From Desulfovibrio sp. UBA2564 (GTDB taxonomy: Bacteria > Desulfobacterota > Desulfovibrionia > Desulfovibrionales > Desulfovibrionaceae), in the NCBI GenBank assembly GCA_002340305.1, contig DDLU01000297.1:1-21449 (forward strand): a stretch of DNA of 21,449 nt. Reading direction: 5' to 3'. Under the pieces are notes generated by a model, which worked only from the letters and a program-made list of their open reading frames with translations, had not been told where the DNA came from and made no database searches. How positions within the stretch are numbered: position 1 is the first letter of the stretch; every line of letters begins with the position of its first letter. Shown in pieces: positions 7,564-15,675 of this stretch. Both the position numbers and the translations under genes were made by a program.

Positions 7564-8631
7564 ATGTCCGGTTTATATATTGGTTCCACAAGCGGTTATT
7601 CCGGCAAGAACATGATTGTCATGGGCTTGGGACTGCATTTTCAGAAACAGGGCATCAGCCTTGGTTATATGAAACCTGTCGGGGCTATCCCCACTGAGGT
7701 TGATGGCAGATTGGGTGATGAAGATGCATACTTTATTCAGGATGTGCTTGGCGTGTCCAATCCCCCGAATGTTGTTACCCCGGTTGTTGTTACCCACGAT
7801 TTTAAGGTGCAGGCTTTCAACGGCAAGGTTGAGGACCATGTCCAGCCTATTGTTGACGGCTATGCCAAGATCAGCTCAGGCAAAGACCTGACTATCGTTG
7901 CCGGTTCCGGTTCCATGTACTCCGGTAAATATTGCGGGGTGGATGGAATTCATCTGGTCAAGAAGCTGGGTATCAAATGCGTGGTTATTGACCGTTTCCA
8001 GAAGGAACTGAACTACGACTATCTGGTGGTGCTTAAAGAGGCCCTCGGCGATAACCTTGCCGGGGTTGTTCTTAACGACATACCGCCGACCTTCATGGAT
8101 GAAATTACCACTTTGATCAAGCCGTTCCTCGAACGCAAAGGTGTTAAAGTCCTCGGCGTGATCCCCAGAGACCCGCTCATGGGTACTATTAAAGTCGGTG
8201 ATCTGGCTGACCGTCTTGGCGGCAAGATTATTACCGCCCACAACCGCACAGATCAGCCCGTGGAAAGTTTTCTTATCGGTACCATGCAGGTTGAGAACTT
8301 CATGACCCATTTCCGCAGGCATCGTAACTCTGCGGTTATCGTCGGTGGTGACCGGTCTGATGTTCAGCTGGTAGCACTCGAAGGGGAATGCCCCTGTTTG
8401 GTGCTGACCGGTAACCTTTACCCCAACGACATTATCCTGACCCGCTCAGAAGTGCTGGAAACTCCCATTATCGTAGTTCGTGACGACACTTTTACCGTTG
8501 CGAAGAAAATGGAAGACATTCTTTCCCGCCACAAACTGCGCGAGTCAGCCAAGATCAAGCACGGCGTTGAGTTGGTGGAAAAACACATCGATTTCACCTA
8601 CCTGAAGAAACAGCTGGGTTTGAAATATTAG
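7564..8631 (+). CDS. BioD-like P-loop / DRTGG-domain protein (phosphotransacetylase N-terminal-like)
   Basis: 355 residues. The N-terminal half is a dethiobiotin-synthetase-like P-loop domain: GSTSGYSGKN at residues 7-16 is the Walker A loop, followed by GYMKPVGAIPTEVDG. The second half (about 215-325) is a DRTGG domain, as in the N-terminal region of long phosphotransacetylases (COG0857). The catalytic phosphotransacetylase domain is absent, so this should not be called Pta; a regulatory or nucleotide-sensing role is more likely. Its place after an ADP-forming acyl-CoA synthetase supports a role in acetyl-CoA metabolism. An AAGGAGG site lies 6 bp before ATG 7564. Repeat C intervenes in the 148-bp gap to the synthetase, and a strong terminator follows at 8654. 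Confidence 0.8.
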   Translation: MSGLYIGSTSGYSGKNMIVMGLGLHFQKQGISLGYMKPVGAIPTEVDGRLGDEDAYFIQDVLGVSNPPNVVTPVVVTHDFKVQAFNGKVEDHVQPIVDGYAKISSGKDLTIVAGSGSMYSGKYCGVDGIHLVKKLGIKCVVIDRFQKELNYDYLVVLKEALGDNLAGVVLNDIPPTFMDEITTLIKPFLERKGVKVLGVIPRDPLMGTIKVGDLADRLGGKIITAHNRTDQPVESFLIGTMQVENFMTHFRRHRNSAVIVGGDRSDVQLVALEGECPCLVLTGNLYPNDIILTRSEVLETPIIVVRDDTFTVAKKMEDILSRHKLRESAKIKHGVELVEKHIDFTYLKKQLGLKY

Positions 8632-8653
8632 ATATAGCGCATAAAAAGAATGC

Positions 8654-8700
8654 AAAAAGAAAGGAGAAACGGCCTGAGGGCGGTTTCTCCTTTCTTTTAT
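8654..8700 (+). terminator. Strong Rho-independent terminator
   Basis: AAAGAAAGGAGAAAC (8656-8670) pairs perfectly with GTTTCTCCTTTCTTT (8683-8697). The stem continues through GGCC/GGC with one G-G mismatch and a short TGAG loop. It ends the unit at 5307-8631 and is symmetric enough to act in both directions. Confidence 0.9.
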
Positions 8701-8886
8701 AGATAATTGATTTTGTTGAGTTTACAGAGCGAAGCCTACTAAAAAAGTTTGGGATTCTTGCATTAGCCCTTGGGCGAGAAGCTTTGCTTCGAGTCTTAGG
8801 GATAACGACAGTGAAACAAACCCTTTTCAAAGGGTTTAAGCCGCCGGAGCAAAATCTTTTAATCAAAAGCGCGGAGCGCATCAAAG
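8701..8886. repeat. Hairpin-rich intergenic sequence, candidate second dispersed element
   Basis: No gene is visible. Several hairpins lie in a row: GCCC/GGGC at 8766-8775, GAAGC/GCTTC at 8778-8790, AAACCCTTT/AAAGGGTTT at 8818-8837, CTTTT/AAAAG around 8855-8869, and GCGC/GCGC at 8869-8879. On the - strand the block begins directly after the stop of the MBL-fold gene. From memory, blocks with the same AAACCCTTT and GCGC hairpins recur after genes in Maridesulfovibrio genomes, but only this one full copy is present here. Confidence 0.4.
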
Positions 8887-9510
8887 CTAAACAAACTGGG
8901 GATTATTGCGTATTTCGTGTTTGACGGTAGTCATTGGCCCATGTCCTGAGAACACTTTGGTTTCTCCGGGCAGGATGAAAATTTTGTTTTGTATTGAACT
9001 GTGTAGTTCATCTCTGTTTCCACCGGGAAGGTCGGTGCGTCCCACGGAAATCATAAACAACAAATCGCCCACGAAAATGCAGCCCTGTGCCGGAAAGAAA
9101 AAGGACAGGCTGCCGGGTGTGTGACCGGGGGTTTCCAGAATCATCACCGGATTACCAAGGATGGTTATGCGGCCTTGGCTCAGGTCGTTGATTTCGAAAT
9201 TAAGCATCCTTTTATATTCGAGCGAACCGCCTTCTTTTAGCGGAATATCGTGCAGGTAGAGATCCTTGTTGTTACCGTAGATTTTGGCCCCGGTGAGTTC
9301 CTGCAACCGGCTGACTCCGCCGATATGGTCGAGATGCATATGAGTCAGATAGATGGCTTCAACATTCAACTGCCTTTCGCGAATAGCTTGCAGCATTGGC
9401 TCCGGTTCCATTCCGCAGTCAATCACCACCGCATCGTTGCCGGAGCTGAGTAGGTAGGAATTGGTCTCAAGCGGACCGAGTACAAAAGTTTCGACCTTAA
9501 TTTCTTTCAT
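8887..9510 (-). CDS. Metallo-beta-lactamase-fold hydrolase (glyoxalase II-like)
   Basis: 207 residues. THMHLDHIGG at residues 56-65 is the metal-binding HxHxDH motif (H57, H59, D61, H62). Further ligands are expected in ETPGHTPGSLSFF and near the C-terminus in FSGHGPMTTVKHE. The start FVLGPLETNSYLL resembles stand-alone glyoxalase-II-like proteins. Length and motifs fit a cytosolic thioesterase-type hydrolase; the substrate cannot be read from sequence, and GloB, persulfide dioxygenase-like or other thioesterase roles remain open. No rhodanese domain is fused. The gene is divergent from the GNCQ gene at 9585, with 74 bp between starts. Confidence 0.85.
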   Translation of the reverse strand: MKEIKVETFVLGPLETNSYLLSSGNDAVVIDCGMEPEPMLQAIRERQLNVEAIYLTHMHLDHIGGVSRLQELTGAKIYGNNKDLYLHDIPLKEGGSLEYKRMLNFEINDLSQGRITILGNPVMILETPGHTPGSLSFFFPAQGCIFVGDLLFMISVGRTDLPGGNRDELHSSIQNKIFILPGETKVFSGHGPMTTVKHEIRNNPQFV

Positions 9511-9584
9511 TGTTCAGGGCTTGACTGTAAGTCGGCAATAGAGTGAAATCCAGATAGCTAAATAACAATCATCAAGGAATCAGA

Positions 9585-10760
9585 ATGCTTTACTTTTTGG
9601 GAAACTGTCAAATGGATTTCCTCGGCAGGGAATTGGAAACAGCCGGATATCCATGCACCTACCGGGTTTTGGCTTCCCCGTTTACTTATAACAGTTCTCC
9701 GGGAGTTATCCCGGAAGAACTGGCTGCCATGGATGCTAAGTTCGGTCTGGAAAAATTTTACCATGACCGCAAGCTTAGCCATCAGTTCCAGATGATAACG
9801 CCTGATGATCCCCGGCCGCAGTTGATCGTGATGAACCTTTTTCACGAGAACAGTCCTTTGTTTGTGCATGGTTCAGATAAATATATTTTTTTCGTCAATC
9901 CCGCTGCTTGGGAAGATCAACCTGAATTTGAAGTCTGGATGAAGGATAATTGCGGGGTCGTGCAGGCTAAGCCGGGAAGTTATTTGAAGCGTTACCGGGA
10001 AATGCTCGGACATCTGCGGGAGCGGTTTCCGAAGGTTCCGATTGTAGTTGTCTCCCGCCTTTCCCATTATCCGGCCTTCGGCCCTGATCCTTATTCCTAT
10101 CTCGACGTCTGGTCTGATATCTGGCGCACAGCCCGTCCTGTGCTTAGAAGCTGGGAAAGCGAAATTGATGATTTAACCGTTGTTGAACTGGATCACATTT
10201 TTGCCGGAATCTGGAGCAAGTCTGAGAAAAAAATCGAAGCCCATTGCCCGTTCCTGAAATTTGAACTTACTGAGGAAAACAATACTATCACCGGACTTCA
10301 CGCCAGCCGTGATGTGGAGCATATCGGTTCCATGTGGTCTGTTCTGGCCGGGAAAATTGAGCAGTTCCTGAAAGAAGGACGTATTGATTACTCTGAAGAT
10401 GAGGTCGTTCCCGACGAGTGGTTGCGCCCTTGGCAGCCGGAAAAATTTCCTGAAGATAAACTGATTGAAATGCTCTCTTCCGGGGCTAACTACCAATGCG
10501 CCCGGGCGATCGGATCGTTCTTTCTCGATCTCGGCAAGGATTACACGGAGCTTCTGGCTAAAACAGCCGAGTTTACCCCGGTCTGCCACAATACCCTGCA
10601 CATGATAAGAACTTATGCCCGTATCTGGCCTAATCCGGTTTTGGCGCACTGGTGTCAGGCGCATAGAAATGCTGCCGCGCAATTCACTGCCAATGGGCCG
10701 ATTTACACGCAGGAGTATTTAGAAAAGATTGATGAGATGGAGAGGATGGTGCTTGGTTGA
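9585..10760 (+). CDS. Uncharacterised GNCQ-motif protein, possibly WcbI/SGNH-like
   Basis: 391 residues without a confident family. The N-terminus MLYFLGNCQMDFL puts a GNCQ motif at residues 6-9 at the end of the first predicted strand. That layout resembles WcbI-type polysaccharide acyltransferase-like proteins and SGNH-fold enzymes, where the loop after strand 1 carries a catalytic residue (Cys8 here). Other notable pieces are VVVSRLSHYPAFGPDPYSYL (about 153-172) and LHASRDVEHIGSMW (about 240-253), whose histidines could complete an active site. A C-terminal helical region (about 290-391) follows. No signal peptide or membrane segment is visible. An AAGGA site lies 7-8 bp before ATG 9585. 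A bidirectional terminator follows. The functional call is tentative. Confidence 0.55.
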   Translation: MLYFLGNCQMDFLGRELETAGYPCTYRVLASPFTYNSSPGVIPEELAAMDAKFGLEKFYHDRKLSHQFQMITPDDPRPQLIVMNLFHENSPLFVHGSDKYIFFVNPAAWEDQPEFEVWMKDNCGVVQAKPGSYLKRYREMLGHLRERFPKVPIVVVSRLSHYPAFGPDPYSYLDVWSDIWRTARPVLRSWESEIDDLTVVELDHIFAGIWSKSEKKIEAHCPFLKFELTEENNTITGLHASRDVEHIGSMWSVLAGKIEQFLKEGRIDYSEDEVVPDEWLRPWQPEKFPEDKLIEMLSSGANYQCARAIGSFFLDLGKDYTELLAKTAEFTPVCHNTLHMIRTYARIWPNPVLAHWCQAHRNAAAQFTANGPIYTQEYLEKIDEMERMVLG

Positions 10761-10764
10761 AAAG

Positions 10765-10804
10765 TCAAAAATCCCTCAATTTGTGATAATTGAAGGATTT
10801 TTGA
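10765..10804. terminator. Bidirectional terminator between convergent genes
   Basis: TCAAAAATCC(c)TCAA pairs with TTGA(a)GGATTTTTGA (10765-10804). The A-rich and T-rich flanks allow function on both strands, serving the GNCQ gene (+) and lpdA (-). Confidence 0.8.
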
Positions 10805-10820
10805 GTTTAATGGGTGAAAC

Positions 10821-12212
10821 TTATTTGGGCTCAACCTGCTCAGCTTTAAGCGCACCGAGCAGAGCTTCGTCCAGAGAAGGATGGGGGAAGACAACTTTGT
10901 GGATGTCATCCTTGGTCCATTCTTCCTGTACGATCATGGATGCTGCGGTTGTGAAGCCTGCAACGTGGTGCCCAACGGCAGTAATTCCGGCAACTTTGCC
11001 ATCCAGCCAGACCACTTTCACGAAACCCTGCGTGGAAGCATAGGCCTGTGCAATGGGGTTGGCTACCAGCGGGAAGGATGACGTTTTCACTTCGCCCTTG
11101 CCTTCAAGGTCGGCAGGCATGAGTCCAACACGCATGGTTTCCGGGGAGCCGTAAAGGATGGACGGGATCGGACCGTGCTCGTAGGGGCCTTCTGCTTTTC
11201 CGGCAATGCGGCGGACCACGTATCCGGCCTGATGGCTGGCAGCGTGGGCGAGCAGGATTTTCCCGTTCAGGTCTCCGATGGCGTATACATTGTCGGCTGC
11301 TTCAAGGTTTTCGTTAACCTTGACGAAACCGGGGCCTTCGGTTTCCAGCTCCAGCTTTTCAATGCCGAGTTCTGCGGAATTGGGGCGGCGACCAATGGCG
11401 ATGAGTGCTTTGTCGGCGGTGAATTCTTCACCGTCTTCAGTGCGCAGTACGGCCTGTCCATTCTCTGCGGTGACGGATTTAACCTTCACACCGAGATTGA
11501 ATTTCCATTTGTGACGCTTGAATACACCCTGTAAAGCCTTGGAAACTTCCGGGTCCTCGTAGACAGCAATGCGGTCAAGGGCATCCACGACGGTAATTTT
11601 GCAACCACTGCGGTGGGCAATCTGGGCCATTTCAAGGCCGATAAAGCCTGCACCGATAACCAGCAGCGAGGTGGGCATTTCTTCAAGGGCAAGGAAACCG
11701 CTGTTATCTAGAATGGTTTCATTGTCCGGCTCAAGCCCGGGAAATACAGTTGGGTGGGAACCAGTGGCGAGGATCAGGTTTTTGTACCCAAGTACAGCCT
11801 TCTCTTCAGGGTGGGAAACTTCCACTTTACCGGGGTCAATCACCTTGGCGACAGCGGGGTAAATGTCGATACCCAGCTTTTTGGCCTTTTGGGCCATAGC
11901 TTTACGGGTTGCGGCGATGAAGCGATCTTTCTTTGTGCACAGGGAATTGAAATCAACCTCTATTTCTCCCTTGGCTACACGGGCTTTGGACTGTGCGGCA
12001 AGCTCTTCCACCGGGGACGTTGCACCGAGGTACATCTTGGTGGGAATACAGCCCACATTGAGGCAAGTTCCGCCGAGCAGATATCTTTCAACCAGTGCGA
12101 CTTTAATGCCTTCTTCCGCAGCTTCAAGAGCAGCGTCGAAACCGCCCGGACCGGCTCCTACGACCACAAGGTCGTAGGAGCGTGTTTCTGTCGGGAAACT
12201 ATTTGATATCAT
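10821..12212 (-). CDS. lpdA: Dihydrolipoyl dehydrogenase (glycine cleavage L-protein)
   Basis: 463 residues, a full-length E3. The FAD-binding Rossmann motif VVGAGPGGFDAALEA is at 17-31. The redox-active disulfide is GGTCLNVGCIPTK (C50, C55). The NAD-binding motif VIGAGFIGLEMA lies near 184 and the second FAD contact (VYAIGDLNG) near 310. The C-terminal dimer-interface catalytic histidine lies in FPHPSLDEALL. It reoxidises the dihydrolipoyl arm of GcvH with NAD+, or runs in reverse for glycine synthesis. Its ATG lies inside the end of gcvPB (14-bp overlap), so translation is probably coupled and this copy is dedicated to the glycine system. The usual HxHP before the active His is varied to FPHP. 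Confidence 0.95.
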   Translation of the reverse strand: MISNSFPTETRSYDLVVVGAGPGGFDAALEAAEEGIKVALVERYLLGGTCLNVGCIPTKMYLGATSPVEELAAQSKARVAKGEIEVDFNSLCTKKDRFIAATRKAMAQKAKKLGIDIYPAVAKVIDPGKVEVSHPEEKAVLGYKNLILATGSHPTVFPGLEPDNETILDNSGFLALEEMPTSLLVIGAGFIGLEMAQIAHRSGCKITVVDALDRIAVYEDPEVSKALQGVFKRHKWKFNLGVKVKSVTAENGQAVLRTEDGEEFTADKALIAIGRRPNSAELGIEKLELETEGPGFVKVNENLEAADNVYAIGDLNGKILLAHAASHQAGYVVRRIAGKAEGPYEHGPIPSILYGSPETMRVGLMPADLEGKGEVKTSSFPLVANPIAQAYASTQGFVKVVWLDGKVAGITAVGHHVAGFTTAASMIVQEEWTKDDIHKVVFPHPSLDEALLGALKAEQVEPK

Positions 12213-13644
12213 CAGTAATCACCATGGAGCGTGCGGCTTTGGTCTCATCCAGTCTCTTAACAGGGGTGGTAAGCGGAGCAGCCTGCAGTGCCTCGGGATT
12301 TTTTCCCGCCATTTCAGCGATCTCGATAAGATCGTCGATGAAGCGGTCGATGGTTTCTTTGTTTTCAGTTTCAGTAGGCTCGATCATCAGGCATTCCTTT
12401 ACGATAAGCGGGAAATAGATGGTCGGGGCGTGGTGTCCCTTATCCAGCAGGGCCTTGGCTACGTCGAGAGCGCGTACTCCGTTTTTGGCCTGCTCTACTG
12501 CGGATGCAACGAATTCGTGCATGCAGATGCGGTTGTAGGGAATCTCGTAATGGTTTTCGAGACGTTTACGCATGTAGTTGGCACTGAGGACCGCACCTTC
12601 GGTAGCGCGGGTCAGACCTTCACCGCCGAGGCGGAGCATGTATGCGTAAGCTTTCAGGTAAACGCCGAAGTTGCCGTAGAAAGGAGCAACGTAACCGATG
12701 GACTTGGGTTCATCGTAGGAAAGGTAGTACTGACCGTCTTCCAGTTTTTCCACGCGGGAAATGGGTAGGAATGGCTTTACTCTTTCACTGACACCAACGG
12801 GACCGGAACCGGGACCACCGCCACCGTGCGGGGTACCGAGGGTTTTGTGCAGGTTGAGGTGCACAATGTCGAATCCGGCATCGCCGACCCGCAGTTTACC
12901 CATAATGGCGTTCATGTTTGCGCCGTCATAGTAGAGCAGGGCATCTTTCGCATGAATCATTTCCACCAGTTCGGGCAGATGGGTTTCGAAAAGACCGAGG
13001 GTGTTGGGGCAGGTCATCATTACGCCTGCAACGTCATCATCAAGAACTTCAGCCAGAGCTTCCGGGGTAATGATGCCGTCTTTGGACTCAACGGAAACAA
13101 CGTCATATCCGGCTACTGCAGCGGATGCTGGGTTGGTGCCGTGTGCGGAGTCCGGGCAGATGATTTTGGTTTTTTTGTTGCCCTTGTCACGGTGGTAGGC
13201 AACCATGAGCATGACACCGGTCAGTTCACCGTGTGCACCTGCCATAGGATGCATGGTGAATGCTGACATACCGGTCAGTTCGCAGAGCATGGATTCGGTT
13301 TCATGGATAACCTCAAGCGCACCCTGACAATGGTGGCCTGCGCCCTTGAGCTGGGGGATGACCGGATGCAGCTTGGCAAATCCGGGCATGGCAGCCACCT
13401 GCTCGGTAAACTTGGGGTTGTATTTCATGGTGCAGGAGCCAAGTGGATAGAAGTTGGAATCCACACCGAAGTTTTTCTGGGAAAGCCGGGTGAAGTGCCG
13501 GACTACGTCCAACTCGGAAAGGGAAGGCATGCCGGCTTCTTCACGCAACAATTCTGTGGGAATGAAGTCTTCAATTTTGGACTTGGGTTCTTCAGGCCAG
13601 CAACCTTCACGACCGGGAACGGATTTTTCAAATACTGTCTTCAT
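12199..13644 (-). CDS. gcvPB: Glycine dehydrogenase (decarboxylating) subunit 2
   Basis: 481 residues, the C-terminal-half subunit of split P-protein. The PLP-binding lysine is K267 in VHLNLHKTLGTPHGGGGPGS, the canonical motif with its glycine-rich loop. CPDSAHGTNPASAAVAGYDV and YYDGANMNAIMGK are further family motifs. With GcvPA it decarboxylates glycine and transfers the aminomethyl group to lipoyl-GcvH. The ATG shares one base with the gcvPA stop (TAATG), indicating translational coupling. Two-subunit P-protein is typical of many anaerobes and Gram-positives, in contrast to single-chain GcvP of enterics. Confidence 0.97.
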   Translation of the reverse strand: MKTVFEKSVPGREGCWPEEPKSKIEDFIPTELLREEAGMPSLSELDVVRHFTRLSQKNFGVDSNFYPLGSCTMKYNPKFTEQVAAMPGFAKLHPVIPQLKGAGHHCQGALEVIHETESMLCELTGMSAFTMHPMAGAHGELTGVMLMVAYHRDKGNKKTKIICPDSAHGTNPASAAVAGYDVVSVESKDGIITPEALAEVLDDDVAGVMMTCPNTLGLFETHLPELVEMIHAKDALLYYDGANMNAIMGKLRVGDAGFDIVHLNLHKTLGTPHGGGGPGSGPVGVSERVKPFLPISRVEKLEDGQYYLSYDEPKSIGYVAPFYGNFGVYLKAYAYMLRLGGEGLTRATEGAVLSANYMRKRLENHYEIPYNRICMHEFVASAVEQAKNGVRALDVAKALLDKGHHAPTIYFPLIVKECLMIEPTETENKETIDRFIDDLIEIAEMAGKNPEALQAAPLTTPVKRLDETKAARSMVITDDIK

Positions 13645-14975
13645 TAGATTGTCCCCCGCAGAATTTCAGCAAAGATGCCGATCTGTTCTTCAGTGGTCTT
13701 TTCTGTGCAGGCAACCAGCAGCACGTTTTCCATCCCTTTGTAGTAACGTCCCACGGGGAAACCGGGGATGATGCCTCGTTCGGTGAGTTTGTCGATTATT
13801 TCGAAGGCGTTAACCGGGAGGGTTACTGCGAATTCGTTGCCGAAGGGGCCTTTGGTAAACATTTCAACACCGTCAATGGCGGAGAGGCGCTTGGCTGCGT
13901 GGTGGGCACGTTCAGTAGAAAGTGTTGCGGTGCGGCGTAGCCCTTCTTCGCCCAGCAGGCATAAGTGGATCAGGGTACGCAGGGCACAAAGAGCCTGGTT
14001 GGAGCAGATGTTTGAAGTCGCTTTCTGGCGGCGGATATGCTGCTCTCGGGCCTGAATGGTCAGAACGTAACCGGTCTTGCCGTCTTCGTCCTCGGTGCGG
14101 CCTGCAATACGTCCGGGCATCTGGCGCACCAGTGCTTTGGTGCAGGTCATAATTCCAAGGTACGGGCCACCGAAGGACAGGGGCTGCCCGATGGACTGAC
14201 CGTCCGCAATGGCGATGTCGGCACCCATCTGACCGGGTGTTTTCAGTACAGACTGCATGACAGGGTAGGTGGACATGATTGTCAGAGCTTTGTGCTCGTG
14301 CACTTTCTCAAACATTTCGGTGAAATCGTTCACTGAACCGAAAAAGTTGGGGTTCTGAACAATTACTGCTGCGGTATCTTTACCAACCGCTGCGGTGATG
14401 GACTTAACATTGGTGCGACCATGGTTGTGAGGCACAGTGACAAGTTCAATGTTCAAGTTGGTGGTGTAGGAGTCAAGCATAACCCGGTAGATGGGGTTCA
14501 GTGCTTCACTTACGATGATTTTTTTACGTCTGGTTTTACGTACAGCCATGAGAGTGGCTTCGTAAAGAGCGGATCCGCAGTCGTAAACGGATGCGTTTGC
14601 GTAATCCATTCCCATGAGACGTGCCATGGCGGTCTGGTATTCGAAGATAGCCTGCAATGTCCCCTGCGAGGATTCGGGCTGATAGGGGGTGTAAGCTGTG
14701 TAGAATTCGCTGCGGGAGGAAAGGGCATCAACCGCAGTGGGGATGAAGTGGTCGTAGAAACCTGCTCCGAGGAAGCTGGTCAGGTCCGTGGTGTTCTTTG
14801 CTGCCATTTTACCCAGCTTTTCCAGAACTGCCATTTCACTCTGGCCTTTAGGAAGGTCAAAGCTTTTGGGGCGGAGTTCTGCCGGGATTTCGGCAAAGAG
14901 GTCTTCCACGGAGTTCACGCCGATAACATCGAGCATTTCCCGGACTTCTTCCGGGGAATGGGGTACGTAAGGCAT
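13644..14975 (-). CDS. gcvPA: Glycine dehydrogenase (decarboxylating) subunit 1
   Basis: 443 residues, matching the N-terminal half of P-protein. Conserved stretches are TSFLGAGFYDHFIPTAVDAL, FYTAYTPYQPESSQGTLQAI, FEYQTAMARLMGMDYANASV and GRTEDEDGKTGYVLTIQARE. It lacks the PLP lysine, which resides in GcvPB. ATG 14975 is preceded by GGAGG six bases upstream. An 88-bp gap containing a terminator-like hairpin separates it from gcvH, while the downstream junctions are tight overlaps. Confidence 0.97.
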   Translation of the reverse strand: MPYVPHSPEEVREMLDVIGVNSVEDLFAEIPAELRPKSFDLPKGQSEMAVLEKLGKMAAKNTTDLTSFLGAGFYDHFIPTAVDALSSRSEFYTAYTPYQPESSQGTLQAIFEYQTAMARLMGMDYANASVYDCGSALYEATLMAVRKTRRKKIIVSEALNPIYRVMLDSYTTNLNIELVTVPHNHGRTNVKSITAAVGKDTAAVIVQNPNFFGSVNDFTEMFEKVHEHKALTIMSTYPVMQSVLKTPGQMGADIAIADGQSIGQPLSFGGPYLGIMTCTKALVRQMPGRIAGRTEDEDGKTGYVLTIQAREQHIRRQKATSNICSNQALCALRTLIHLCLLGEEGLRRTATLSTERAHHAAKRLSAIDGVEMFTKGPFGNEFAVTLPVNAFEIIDKLTERGIIPGFPVGRYYKGMENVLLVACTEKTTEEQIGIFAEILRGTI

Positions 14976-14989
14976 TATGTCCTCCGGTA

Positions 14990-15031
14990 TAAAAAATTAT
15001 TCCCCGCTGACGTGAGCGGTCGGCGGGGAAT
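14990..15031 (-). terminator. Terminator-like hairpin between gcvH and gcvPA (candidate attenuator)
   Basis: On the - strand ATTCCCCGC (15031-15023) pairs perfectly with GCGGGGAAT (15007-14999) over a 15-nt loop, followed by AATTTTTTA. This is a complete intrinsic terminator placed inside the operon. Partial read-through would make more GcvH than GcvP, in line with the excess of carrier protein usual in this system. Confidence 0.7.
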
Positions 15032-15063
15032 TTAGTGTACTATATATTAAGATCGGCTCCGGT

Positions 15064-15444
15064 TTAATGAGCTTCTTCTGCGGCTAACTTTTCATAAGCA
15101 GCGGCATCGAGAAGAGCGTCTGTGGGGCCGGTGATTTTAACTTTTACGAGCCAGCCGTCACCGTAAGGATCTTCGTTGACTTTTTCGGGTGCGTCTTCCA
15201 GTGCTTCGTTCACTGCGACAACTTCGCAATCAACGGGAGCGTACATTTCGCTGGCAGCTTTTACGGATTCGATGGAGCCGAATTCGTCACCTGCTGCGAA
15301 AGTGTCGCCTTCCTGCGGTAGTTCGACGAAAGTAAGGTCGCCGAGCTGTTCCTGTGCAAAGTGGGTGATACCGATAACACCGTTCTCACCGTCAACCTTG
15401 AGCCATTCATGGGACTTAGCGTAAAGAAGTTCCTGCGGAATCAT
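15064..15444 (-). CDS. gcvH: Glycine cleavage system H protein (lipoyl carrier)
   Basis: 126 residues, standard length. Lipoylation site K62 lies in GSIESVKAASEMYAPV. THFAQEQLGDLTFVELPQEG is the usual hybrid-motif approach to it. The protein carries the aminomethyl group from GcvPA/PB to GcvT and is reoxidised by LpdA. ATG 15444 has a strong AAGAAGGAGG site. It is the first gene of the - strand operon; gcvT, commonly upstream, is absent because the next gene upstream is divergent. A terminator-like hairpin follows the gene. Confidence 0.97.
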   Translation of the reverse strand: MIPQELLYAKSHEWLKVDGENGVIGITHFAQEQLGDLTFVELPQEGDTFAAGDEFGSIESVKAASEMYAPVDCEVVAVNEALEDAPEKVNEDPYGDGWLVKVKITGPTDALLDAAAYEKLAAEEAH

Positions 15445-15675
15445 GGGGCCTCCTTCTTATGGATAGACTTATTTGAATTTGTTTTTTAACCGTGTCTTTA
15501 CGGATAACTTGCACCTGATAGCATTCCTAACTGAGAAATAAAAGGTTTGAACAGGCCTAATTTGCAGAAAATTATTCTGTAAAATTATTCATAAATTAAA
15601 ATTTAATGATTCTGTTGTTTTGCCGTTGGGTGATTCGTGTTACTTTGTCTTGCAAGTTGGCGAAAAAAAACATAC
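15445..15675. other. Divergent intergenic region between gcvH and the methyltransferase operon
   Basis: AT-rich, with no gene. Together with repeat B it forms a 385-bp non-coding gap and should hold the gcv promoter on the - strand. A short inverted repeat CAGAA/TTCTG around 15566-15580 is the only symmetric motif noticed. No clear sigma-70 hexamer pair could be chosen, and the conserved glycine riboswitch cores were not seen. Confidence 0.4.

Noticed and set aside
14421..15035. Open frame of 204 codons on the + strand across gcvPA
   Set aside because: Antisense to the conserved gcvPA sequence. Its composition is rich in V, G, C and H, with no domain match.
15445..15675. Glycine riboswitch upstream of gcvH
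   Set aside because: The region is AT-rich and the conserved purine-rich cores and tandem aptamer layout are not seen.
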